A DNA stretch of 11,487 bases. It comes from Proteobacteria bacterium SPGG2 (GTDB lineage: Bacteria > Pseudomonadota > Gammaproteobacteria > Acidiferrobacterales > SPGG2). A program made the position numbers and the translations under genes. The notes under the pieces are model-generated. The model was not told where the DNA came from. It saw only the letters and a list, made by a program, of their open reading frames with translations, and did no database searches. The stretch spans positions 1 through 11,487 of the forward strand of contig LXTK01000012.1 of NCBI GenBank assembly GCA_001643475.1, in the 5' to 3' direction. Positions 1 to 7,433 of the stretch are shown one piece after another (positions within the stretch are counted from its first letter, which is position 1; every line of letters begins with the position of its first letter).

Positions 1-562
1 CGAAACCTCGCGTACGGCGCCAGTCAATTAAATCCACATGACAGTTCACTTGGCATAGCCCCGGCACCGCCTCTGCCCGCTCCCGGGCGCGAAAGGTCGA
101 CAGGCCAGTTAAACCCACCCGAGGTAACTCAGCAAGCCAAGTGTGGTCGATGCGGTTCCAGGGTGGAACCAAGATCGGCAACACCTGTTGCGGGAACAAA
201 CGGCCTATTCGCTCACGGCCACAGACAAGTTCGTCGATAATGCGGTGGCGGGGGCGATGCATGTCGAACTCGGTCGCTTTTACGCCTGCCGGTGCGTGGT
301 TGCGATGGGCATAGCCATGTTGCAATACGCTCACCTGGTGGTATGTGCCAAGACAAGCTGCGAGCTCGGCGCGGGCGCGGGATGGAATAACCGCCAACGC
401 CATTGGTAGCTCTAATTCTGCGCTGATAGTTAATAGGCGGTTAAGCGCAGGTGTATAACGAACCGCATCGTCATCGCGCCACCAGAAGGTCGCGACGGTG
501 CCGAACTCGGCCCAGTGATCTAATTCACGGTCCAGCGGCGCCCAGTTCACGTTCGGTGACAT
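1..562 (-). CDS. Polysaccharide deacetylase-like protein (C-terminus cut by left window edge)
   Basis: This open frame reads leftward off the window, so only the first 187 residues are visible. The start is ATG at 562-560, preceded by GAGG about 8 bases upstream; that site overlaps the stop of the preceding glycosyltransferase gene, leaving a 12-bp gap. The N-terminal half carries a degenerate NodB-type signature: an acidic motif WWRDDD at residues 27-32 (metal-binding Asp), a His motif HGYAHRNH at 82-89, and PPWN at 133-136, matching the third deacetylase motif. These appear in family order on a TIM-barrel-like pattern. No signal peptide is visible, so a cytoplasmic location is likely. Known members remove N- or O-acetyl groups from sugars. 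As the last visible gene of a glycosyltransferase operon it probably modifies the glycan or its precursor. It is divergent from classical NodB enzymes and the substrate is unknown. Confidence 0.8.
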   Translation of the reverse strand, partial: MSPNVNWAPLDRELDHWAEFGTVATFWWRDDDAVRYTPALNRLLTISAELELPMALAVIPSRARAELAACLGTYHQVSVLQHGYAHRNHAPAGVKATEFDMHRPRHRIIDELVCGRERIGRLFPQQVLPILVPPWNRIDHTWLAELPRVGLTGLSTFRARERAEAVPGLCQVNCHVDLIDWRRTRGF

Positions 563-574
563 ACCGAATAATCC

Positions 575-1735
575 TCAAACCGAAACCGCATTGCGCCTCT
601 GCATGACATTTTCGGCGATCAAGCGTGCTGTTGTCGATGCGCCGTTCATGTCGATCGCCGACCGCGTTGGGCGTGGACGATTGACGGCCATGTCTACCGC
701 CCGCGCAAGCCGGGACGGCGTAAGCGTGTGGCTGTCCACCAACTCGATTAAACCGCGATCAGCCAACAGGCGCGCGCGCAGTGTCTGTTCGTTTTCGTGC
801 TCGTCGGCGTAGGGAACCACCACGGCGCAGACACCCGCATCGAGTACCTCCAGAACCGTATTGTATCCCCCCTGCGAGATAGAGAGCGCACAGCATCTGA
901 CAAGCGCAGTGAAATCGGCTCGGTTGCGTTCGATGGTTATACCGTCAGGCGCCTGTGCTCTTAAGGACGCAAACTTCGTTGCCGGAAGATTGTGCCCAGC
1001 TAGGATCCGCCAAGGTACTCGCGCCAAAGTGGATAGAGAACGCGCCTTCATCGCGACGCGTAGCAAATGTTCACCGACGATGCCGCCCCCGGCGGACACG
1101 ATCACTTCCCCGGTGCTAGCCGCTGCCGGTTTACTATTGCCCCTCGGTCGCATGACGTAACCGGTGTAGCAAAGCTTTGGGCTAATGCAATCGGCCAGCG
1201 GAAATGTCGCGTGAAACGGCACGATATCCGCATCGCTGTGGACCAGCACTAAATCGAAGTAGCGATTCACCAGTTCGACAATTTCTTCGTTCCTGCCTGG
1301 CTTGGGGCGATTCTCCAGGATGTCACGAACCGAGCAAACAATATACGGGCGGTGGCACGATCCAAGGGCAGCATCAAGTAGGGGGAGTAGCTCGAAGCGC
1401 AGCAAACGCCTTCCAAACGGAAACGTTTCGATGAGCAGGACGTCAGGCTGGCAGCGGCGAAATGTTTCCAGTAAAGCGGACCGGCGCACCGCCATCCAAT
1501 TGTCGTCGACCGGCCGCCCGTGCTCGTCGACCAGCGTTTTATAGCGCATATCGGCCGATCGGGCCGATGGTAACTGCACAAATCTTGCGGGGCCAATATC
1601 GAGGTCCGGCACCGGAAATCCCCCGGAGACATAGGTGACCTCCATCCTGCGTTGGCACATCGCTTGACTGATGGCAGCGACACGCCACTGGTGGCCGGTA
1701 CCCATCAGGTGTTGCACGTAACACATGACCTTCAT
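575..1735 (-). CDS. GT28/MurG-like glycosyltransferase (second of two paralogs)
   Basis: A 386-residue predicted cytoplasmic GT-B glycosyltransferase. The N-terminal Rossmann half opens with a beta strand and a glycine loop GTGH at residues 12-15 followed by R18, as in MurG-type enzymes. The C-terminal half has a glycine loop SAGGGIVGE at 214-222 and the donor-binding signature SQGGYNTVLE at 287-296, followed by VVVPY and an EQ pair at 316-317 that usually contacts the nucleotide sugar. It is clearly homologous to the protein at 4709-5932: both share YTGY near the domain linker, a glycine-rich loop and GGYNT. The ATG start overlaps the TGA of the phosphatase gene (ATGA, 1732-1735), implying translational coupling. 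It probably transfers a sugar from a nucleotide donor during glycan or glycolipid assembly; donor and acceptor are unknown. Confidence 0.85.
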   Translation of the reverse strand: MKVMCYVQHLMGTGHQWRVAAISQAMCQRRMEVTYVSGGFPVPDLDIGPARFVQLPSARSADMRYKTLVDEHGRPVDDNWMAVRRSALLETFRRCQPDVLLIETFPFGRRLLRFELLPLLDAALGSCHRPYIVCSVRDILENRPKPGRNEEIVELVNRYFDLVLVHSDADIVPFHATFPLADCISPKLCYTGYVMRPRGNSKPAAASTGEVIVSAGGGIVGEHLLRVAMKARSLSTLARVPWRILAGHNLPATKFASLRAQAPDGITIERNRADFTALVRCCALSISQGGYNTVLEVLDAGVCAVVVPYADEHENEQTLRARLLADRGLIELVDSHTLTPSRLARAVDMAVNRPRPTRSAIDMNGASTTARLIAENVMQRRNAVSV

Positions 1736-2322
1736 TGCTGCACCAACCGGATGTTATGTCGCTCCAGACTAAGTTTTCCGTTGCCGGACAGCCCAAACAG
1801 GTGAGCCCTGTTCCACTTCAAACGATGTATGGACTTTTCAGCCATGTCCCAACCGGTCGCAAGTGCCAGGGCAGCGCGTATCACTCCCTTGTGGGTTACC
1901 GCGATAACTGCGTGTCCAGCTTCCCGGACATCACCGACCCAATCTTGCAAACGTAGCTGCACCATTCTCGGGCTTTCCCCCTGGGGCGGCCAAAAATCCA
2001 GACCGCGAGCCTCATTCTCGGCCATATCAACCCCATTCGCCGATCGCAACTCGGCTAATGTATGGCCCTCCCATGTACCCCAATTCATTTCGGTCAATCG
2101 CGGCTCTACCTGCACATTGGACGCGCCCAGTAGTTTTACCGTTTCCATAGCCCGAGACAACGGACTAGCTATCCATTGATAGTCACGGAATTCTGCTGGT
2201 AGCGACCAAGTCGATACTTCCGCGCGTCCAGCGTCGCTCAATTCGATATCGGTCTGACCTTGAATCCGCCCCTCCGCATTCCAAACCGTCGGGCCATGGC
2301 GAATAAACAGCAACGGAATCAT
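1732..2322 (-). CDS. Histidine phosphatase family protein (phosphoglycerate mutase-like)
   Basis: A 196-residue protein of the histidine phosphatase superfamily (branch 1), the usual length for CobC/PhoE/GpmB-type enzymes. The catalytic signature RHG lies at residues 8-10, with H9 as the predicted phosphorylated histidine. R57 in SPLSRA, E78 and H144 in VTHKG complete the expected active site, and PPQGES at 112-117 is the typical substrate-lid segment. All key residues are present, so it should be an active phosphatase. It overlaps both neighbours by 4 bp (2319-2322 and 1732-1735) inside a glycosyltransferase operon. This context argues for a sugar-phosphate or phosphorylated intermediate as substrate rather than glycolysis or cobalamin synthesis, but that is inference. 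No signal peptide is visible, so it is probably cytoplasmic. Confidence 0.9.
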   Translation of the reverse strand: MIPLLFIRHGPTVWNAEGRIQGQTDIELSDAGRAEVSTWSLPAEFRDYQWIASPLSRAMETVKLLGASNVQVEPRLTEMNWGTWEGHTLAELRSANGVDMAENEARGLDFWPPQGESPRMVQLRLQDWVGDVREAGHAVIAVTHKGVIRAALALATGWDMAEKSIHRLKWNRAHLFGLSGNGKLSLERHNIRLVQQ

Positions 2323-3458
2323 AGTCTACACAGCCTTTGAATGACTCGATTGATGGTCTCGGTTGCGCTCGTCAAACCATGCTCGCGCGCGGCGAGATCT
2401 CGTGCTGCTAGACCCATCTGTCGAATCCTTGCTGGAGCTTGCAAAAGCGAACCCAAGGCGCTGGCGAATGCCCGTACATCACTCGGCAGGACAATCACGC
2501 CGCTTTGATCATGACGGACAATATCGGCAACCCCCACCGTATGCCCCACCACCGCTGCCATCCCGGCCGCCTGTGATTCCAACAGCGCCATGCCAAACGC
2601 CTCGTTGACGGCTGGCCAAACAAAAATGTCAGCTGCAGCATAAAATGGCAACAACGACTCCGGCGACTGCAACCCGGCAAATACGACACGATCCCCAGAT
2701 TCCCTGAAGGCGGCCTCCACCGCTAGGCGCGCATCGCCGTCCCCTACAATGAGTAAGCGCCACGGTCGATCGGCAAGCTCCTTTAGTGCCGCACCAAGCA
2801 TTTGATAGGAGGCTAGCTTGTCACCTTCGCGCATCATCCCTACTGCCAACAACCACGGGACCTCAGAATCCAAATCGAACCTTTGTGCTAGCGCGCTTCG
2901 GCACTCGCCACGATCACCGTTAACGGCATAACGTGACGTGTCTAAAAAAGGGCCGAGATGCACTAATTGCTTAGGATTCTTGAGTAGTGGACGTACACAG
3001 CCAATATCTTTGGCATTAAGAGCAAGCACGGCGTCGGCATGATCAATGGCATGGCCCACCGCATCATGACCTATGCGCCACGGCCCGCCGGATTGTTTGG
3101 GTGCATAAGAGGCCTCCGCCACAACATAAGGGATGCCGAGCCCCTGGCTCACCCTTGGACCCAGCCAATCGGGCGCCTTATGGTAAAGATGGTAGGTAAA
3201 CCACATGGCAGGACGATGTGTCGGCGGCTCCATTCTGTAACGCCGCAATAGCCGATCAGCGAGGCGTGTACCGATACGACATAAGCGCTGCTGCCGGCAG
3301 CTATCACCCTTCCCCTCCCAAGTACGAAAGCGGGAAGCTAGGTGCACATCGTGACCAGCTTCGACCAAGACCCGCCTGAATAGACGCGCTATCTCCCGGT
3401 CACCCGAAGGCACCGAATCCGTCGGTGGTTTCATCGGCGCATAATAGGCGATCCTCAC
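2319..3458 (-). CDS. Glycosyltransferase family 4 protein
   Basis: A 379-residue GT-B retaining glycosyltransferase. The N-terminal acceptor half begins MRIAYYAP and contains a glycine/serine loop around residues 17-20. The C-terminal half has the GT4 donor site: VGMMREGDK at 206-214, with R210 and K214 expected to hold the donor diphosphate; VGDGDA at 238-243; and an EX7E motif with E276 and E284 in NEAFGMALLE. The start is GTG at 3458-3456, overlapping the TGA of the upstream GT4 gene by 4 bp, with AAGG about 9 bases upstream. Its stop overlaps the phosphatase ATG by 4 bp. It probably adds one sugar in the pathway encoded by the operon. Linkage and sugar cannot be predicted from the sequence. 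Confidence 0.9.
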   Translation of the reverse strand: MRIAYYAPMKPPTDSVPSGDREIARLFRRVLVEAGHDVHLASRFRTWEGKGDSCRQQRLCRIGTRLADRLLRRYRMEPPTHRPAMWFTYHLYHKAPDWLGPRVSQGLGIPYVVAEASYAPKQSGGPWRIGHDAVGHAIDHADAVLALNAKDIGCVRPLLKNPKQLVHLGPFLDTSRYAVNGDRGECRSALAQRFDLDSEVPWLLAVGMMREGDKLASYQMLGAALKELADRPWRLLIVGDGDARLAVEAAFRESGDRVVFAGLQSPESLLPFYAAADIFVWPAVNEAFGMALLESQAAGMAAVVGHTVGVADIVRHDQSGVIVLPSDVRAFASALGSLLQAPARIRQMGLAARDLAAREHGLTSATETINRVIQRLCRL

Positions 3459-4699
3459 GACTCTGAGCCTTGTAGCGAAAGTTGAAACTTGGCTGCCAAT
3501 CGACCAGCGTTACCTTCAAAGGAAAAATGTTCGCGCACGCGTCGATATCCGGCAGCGCCCAGTTGCACACGTGTACTAGGTTCTACGATCAACCGTTCCA
3601 GCGCGTCACACAATGCCCTCGAATCCCCCTCCGGAACAAGTAGACCGGTTTGACCATGGTCGATAAGTTCCGGTATGGCGGAAACCCGGGTAGAAACACA
3701 AGCCAAGCCTTGGCTCTGCGCCTCCATGAGCACGTTTGGCAATCCGTCTCGATCACCATCACGCGCAACGCGGCACGCCAAGGCAAATATGTCAGCCTTG
3801 CCATATTGCCGCAGCACTTCATCGTGGGGTTGTGGTCCCAACCACGAGATGCTGTCTTCAAGACCGCTGGCCTTGGCTTGCGCCATTAGCCGTGGCAGCA
3901 ACGGCCCGTCACCGACATGCACAAAACGCCAGTTCAGTTCGGCCGGCAGCGCCGCCAACGCCGCGAGTAAATCAGCATAACCTTTTTTCTCGACGGCGCG
4001 ACCGACTGACAAAATCGTCACCAACTTGCCGTTAGTAAGGCCGTCGTACCGGGAACATTGTCGATCGGGCGTTGGAAAGCGTTTGAAATCTATACCGTGA
4101 TAAAGGAGCTCCACCTGTTTTGCCGTCGGTGCTAACTTGCAAAGATGATCGCGATTGACAGACGTACAAGTCACCACCCAATGACACTCTGCTAGTTTCT
4201 CGCGCTTCTCCCAATCTGGGCTTGTCCAGATATCTCGTGCATGGGCGGAGCAACTCCAACGCAGGCCGCTTATTAGACTTGCGTAACGCACCACCGATGC
4301 GGGCGTATGTAGAAAATGAGCATGAAGATGTGCTACCTCACGCGGCAGTTCTCGCGCCAGCACCAGCGCTTGTCCGAATCGCCGCACCCGATTAGGGGTT
4401 GGATCACGCCACAGGTCACGCAACCAAGCCCGCAACGCTCTGCGATATCCAGGGTAGCATCTGGCCGCGCGCCAACCCCGCCAAACACGGTGCGGTTGTC
4501 GATAGAGATACTCAGGCAAGTAGTTGACCGGCGCCCTAATCTCGCGATGCAGCGGGTGCACCGACCGGTCTGTCGGGTTACGAAGGGAAATGATGCGAAT
4601 ATCTAACGCATGCGCCTCCAGAGCGCGAATCTCCTGCGCAATGAAGGTCTCGGATAATCGCGGATAGCCCTTAACTACGAAGGCGACAGCACAACGCAC
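3455..4699 (-). CDS. Glycosyltransferase family 4 protein, exopolysaccharide type
   Basis: A 414-residue GT-B enzyme resembling glycosyltransferases of exopolysaccharide clusters (WcaL-like architecture). The N-terminus contains KGYPRLSETFI at residues 10-20, a hallmark of this subgroup, and HLHAHF at 124-129. The C-terminal donor site has SVGRAVEKKGY at 231-241 (R234 and K238/K239) and DGLPNVLMEA at 318-327. In the last motif the first Glu of the usual EX7E is replaced by D318, while E326 is kept. The start is GTG at 4699-4697, 9 bp after the upstream stop, and the Shine-Dalgarno sequence is weak. The stop overlaps the next GT4 start by 4 bp. It probably transfers a hexose to a lipid-linked or growing glycan at the cytoplasmic membrane face. 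The specific sugar is unknown. Confidence 0.9.
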   Translation of the reverse strand: MRCAVAFVVKGYPRLSETFIAQEIRALEAHALDIRIISLRNPTDRSVHPLHREIRAPVNYLPEYLYRQPHRVWRGWRAARCYPGYRRALRAWLRDLWRDPTPNRVRRFGQALVLARELPREVAHLHAHFLHTPASVVRYASLISGLRWSCSAHARDIWTSPDWEKREKLAECHWVVTCTSVNRDHLCKLAPTAKQVELLYHGIDFKRFPTPDRQCSRYDGLTNGKLVTILSVGRAVEKKGYADLLAALAALPAELNWRFVHVGDGPLLPRLMAQAKASGLEDSISWLGPQPHDEVLRQYGKADIFALACRVARDGDRDGLPNVLMEAQSQGLACVSTRVSAIPELIDHGQTGLLVPEGDSRALCDALERLIVEPSTRVQLGAAGYRRVREHFSFEGNAGRLAAKFQLSLQGSES

Positions 4700-4708
4700 A
4701 GCCGCACA

Positions 4709-5932
4709 CTAAAGCCCCTGGGTCGCCACGCTGACCTCGTTTGCGAACATATCGGGCGCCCACACGTCTACCATCCGGTAAATGTTATCAAGCCCATCGA
4801 GCAGTCCCGGCACGACGACGGTTGATGGGCGGTTTTGATGTGGCAGCTCACGTAGCGCACGGGTCATGCGACTGGCATTGCGACCATACTCATCGCTAAG
4901 CATCGTCACCAACCCCAGCTGCTGTGCTCGGCTCGCACGAATGTATTGTTCCATCCGCGGCTTTCGTCGGGGGACAATCAGCGCTGGTTTGTCCAGCGAA
5001 AGAATCTCGCAGAAGGTATTGTACCCACCCATGGCCACGACACCGGCGGCATCTCTCATCAGATCTTCTACGTGCGTATCAAAAGTTATTGCTTTGACAC
5101 GTTCGAGACGCTCGACACGCTTTCGGAAATTCTCACGCCGCCGCGGCGCCATAAAGGGCCCGAACACAAGCAAGGCCGGGTGCGGAATCTCGGAGTCTGC
5201 CTCGTAGGCTCGCAGCACCCAGTCAATAAGTGACTCACCATCACCCCCACCCCCGGTGGTCACCAACAGGTAGGGTTCATCGAACTGTGGCTTGGACATG
5301 GCGGCGGTGTCGTTCTCCGAGGGATTGCGTCTCAGATAACCGGTATAGGTGATTTTTGCGCGCACTGTCTCCGGCAAATCAATACCCGCGAGGGGATTAC
5401 AGATTTGCGGCAATCCGTATACCCAAATCTCATCGTACAGATCGCGCAGGGCCGGTACGGGCTGCTTACGTTCCCACTCACGGGCCAGCAACACAGGATC
5501 GTCCAGAACATCACGCAACCCTAGAACGCACTGAGTGCCGTTTCGTTTCAGCATTCGCAGAGTCTCGTGGATCTCACCCCGCAGACCAAGGGGTTCCTTA
5601 TCCACCAGAAACAAGTCGGGATTAAACACCTTGGCAGTGTGCTGGATGATGGACGCGCGCATCTCCAAGATCTCGCCAATGTCGATATCGAGGCTCAAGG
5701 AGGAATATTCACCGTTGTGCAGCTTGATCACTCCGGGGATGCGAACAAAATCCACCCGGCTCCTGAAATCGAAGCTACCGATGATCGGCGATCCAGATAG
5801 AATCAGTACCGAAAGGCCCTTACGGCGTGCGACCAGTGATTGGGCAATGGCATGGCATCGGCGCAAGTGTCCCAACCCGAACGTGTCATGGCTGTAGATT
5901 AAAACCCGGGCATTCTTAGTGTTCTTCCGCAT
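4709..5932 (-). CDS. GT28/MurG-like glycosyltransferase (first gene of glycan operon)
   Basis: A 407-residue predicted cytoplasmic GT-B glycosyltransferase with a basic N-terminus. GLGHLRR at residues 19-25 is the MurG-like N-terminal glycine loop. A glycine-rich TTGGGGDGE segment lies near residue 225 and MGGYNTFCEIL near 300-310, followed by a VPR...EQ donor-binding segment. It is a paralog of the protein at 575-1735. I chose ATG at 5932 because AGGAGG precedes it at 5943-5948. The frame can be extended to a TTG at 5965, but a plausible promoter -10 element overlaps that extension. As the first gene of a six-gene run it probably performs an early sugar transfer, although operon order need not match pathway order. 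Donor and acceptor are unknown. Confidence 0.87.
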   Translation of the reverse strand: MRKNTKNARVLIYSHDTFGLGHLRRCHAIAQSLVARRKGLSVLILSGSPIIGSFDFRSRVDFVRIPGVIKLHNGEYSSLSLDIDIGEILEMRASIIQHTAKVFNPDLFLVDKEPLGLRGEIHETLRMLKRNGTQCVLGLRDVLDDPVLLAREWERKQPVPALRDLYDEIWVYGLPQICNPLAGIDLPETVRAKITYTGYLRRNPSENDTAAMSKPQFDEPYLLVTTGGGGDGESLIDWVLRAYEADSEIPHPALLVFGPFMAPRRRENFRKRVERLERVKAITFDTHVEDLMRDAAGVVAMGGYNTFCEILSLDKPALIVPRRKPRMEQYIRASRAQQLGLVTMLSDEYGRNASRMTRALRELPHQNRPSTVVVPGLLDGLDNIYRMVDVWAPDMFANEVSVATQGL

Positions 5933-5942
5933 ACCCCGGTAC

Positions 5943-5948
5943 CCTCCT
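5943..5948 (-). promoter_or_regulatory. Shine-Dalgarno site deciding the start of the operon's first gene
   Basis: The minus strand reads AGGAGG here, 10 bases before the ATG at 5932-5930. It is the strongest ribosome-binding sequence in this stretch and favours that ATG over the upstream in-frame TTG at 5965. Confidence 0.6.
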
Positions 5949-5964
5949 GTGGGGACAGCGGCCA

Positions 5965-5993
5965 ACTATACCCGACGGTTGCAAAAATGTCTC
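5965..5993 (-). promoter_or_regulatory. Putative sigma70-type promoter of the glycan operon
   Basis: On the minus strand, a -10-like TATAGT (5970-5965, 5 of 6 consensus bases) lies 17 bases downstream of a -35-like GAGACA (5993-5988, 4 of 6). Transcription would start near 5958, giving a short leader that contains the Shine-Dalgarno site at 5943-5948 before the ATG at 5932. The 248-bp divergent region should also hold the promoter for the plus-strand aminotransferase. There I see only a TATAAA at 6070-6075 without a well-spaced -35 box, and no clear Shine-Dalgarno sequence before the ATG at 6181. Confidence 0.35.
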
Positions 5994-6180
5994 CGAAAGA
6001 CCAGGATTGTTCCTCGTTACGCCTGAGGCCCCGGATGACTGCTTGGGCCAGGATCTGCCATCCTACCGGTATAAATCAGGATTCTTCGTTGGCGCGGCTT
6101 AAATCATCCTAGCCGGGGCAATCAAGTTGATTCTTTTAGCATGACTGAGTGAGTGTCTCTGCCCAGCAACGGCTGCTCAT

Positions 6181-7336
6181 ATGAAACCACGACTATTTAC
6201 GCCAGGACCCACCGAGATCCCGCAACGAGTCGTCACCGCCATGGCGAACGATATGCCACATTTGCGGAGCGACAAATTCAGGAACATGTTCCGGGACGTA
6301 TCACAGAAGCTCAAGGCATTCTTCAAGACCAAGCACGAAGTGCTTACTCTCACCGCGTCCGGTACCGGTGCTATGGAGGCCGCCGTTGTCAACCTTCTGC
6401 GTCAGAATGACAAGGTCGTCATGGTCGAAGGCGGGAAGTTCGGTCAGCTTTGGGGCGACATAGCGCGGACCTATGGGTTACGTATCGTCGCGCTCGAGGT
6501 ACCGTGGGGCGATTCCGCCTCGCCGGATCAGATTAAAGAGCTATTGCTAAAACACCAAGACGCGGCAGCGGTTTTGCTTACTCACTGCGAAACCTCCACC
6601 GGGGCAGAATTCGATGTCAGAGCCATTGCCGAAACGGTGCACCATGAAAGCGATGCAATCGTGATCGTCGACGGCATGAGTGCAGTAGGTGTTATGCCTT
6701 TTTATAAGGATGACTGGGACATCGATGTCTGTGTTGCTGGCTCACAGAAAGGCGCCATGATCCCTCCCGGCCTTTCCTTTATCGCGGTCAATGAAAGGGG
6801 TTGGCAAAGGGCACGAGCGGGTAACCTTCCCAGGTATTACTTTGACTGTCTCAAAGCGCGAGAAGCGCTTGAAAACGGTGATACGCCGTTCACGTCAGCG
6901 ATTTCACTGATTGCGGGGTTGCGCGAATCATTGGGCCTCATGCTGGACCGAGGTATGGAACACTATTGGCAGAAGTATGCGAAATTGGCGCGTTCAACGC
7001 GGGCAGGGGCCAAGGCAATTGGGTTAGATCTGTTGGCAAAACACCCAGCGAATTCGGTAACCGCAATCAAGGTTCCGCCGGCAATCGACGGCCATAAATT
7101 GATTGATCGATCGCATGCGCAACGAATACGGAGCGACGGTGGCCGGCGGGCAGGAGCATTTGAAGGGGAAAATCTTCCGGGTCGCGCATATGGGGTATTG
7201 TGATCACCTTGATATGGTAGCCTTTGCGTCGGTTATGGAACTCGCGTTGCGAGACTGTGGCTGGCGATTCGAATTAGGAACAGCGGTTGCCGCCGTACAG
7301 ACTGCGTATGCCGATGGCGGAAAAAGTGAGAGTTAA
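6181..7336 (+). pseudogene. Class V aminotransferase, alanine/serine-glyoxylate type, disrupted by a frameshift
   Basis: A PLP-dependent fold-type I aminotransferase similar to alanine-glyoxylate and serine-glyoxylate enzymes. The N-terminus has the family signature TPGPTEIP at residues 7-14, SGTGAMEA at 60-67, D164 in VIVDGMSAVG (pyridine-nitrogen Asp), and GSQKG with K190 as the predicted PLP lysine. The first frame continues to a TGA at 7201-7203 (340 residues), but its sequence stops resembling the family after about residue 309. The missing C-terminal domain continues in the +1 frame (RNEYGATVAGGQ, then GKIFRVAHMGY) to TAA at 7334-7336. At the junction GATC is repeated in tandem (7105-7113). 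Removing one copy restores KLIDRMRNEYG and a 383-residue protein of normal family length. Either the gene is broken or the read has an indel. If intact it would transfer amino groups to glyoxylate or a related 2-oxoacid. Confidence 0.85.
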
Positions 7337-7433
7337 CGTGAGCGCCGAGTTGGACCCGTGCGTATCGTCTGCTTCGGCCTCCCGCCCCAGCTGAGTTCGG
7401 ATATCGAGGTTGGTTGGGGCTGGTTCAAATTCC

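Noticed and set aside
143..409. 88-residue plus-strand open frame
   Set aside because: It lies antisense to the deacetylase-like frame, whose motifs are clear; the plus-strand translation shows no family features.
6070..6075. TATAAA as the -10 box of the aminotransferase promoter
   Set aside because: The nearest -35-like sequence (TTGGGC at 6043-6048) is 21 bases away, too far for a standard sigma70 promoter.
7103..7336. Separate 77-residue gene starting at TTG 7103
   Set aside because: Its sequence is the C-terminal domain of the aminotransferase in a shifted frame, not an independent gene.
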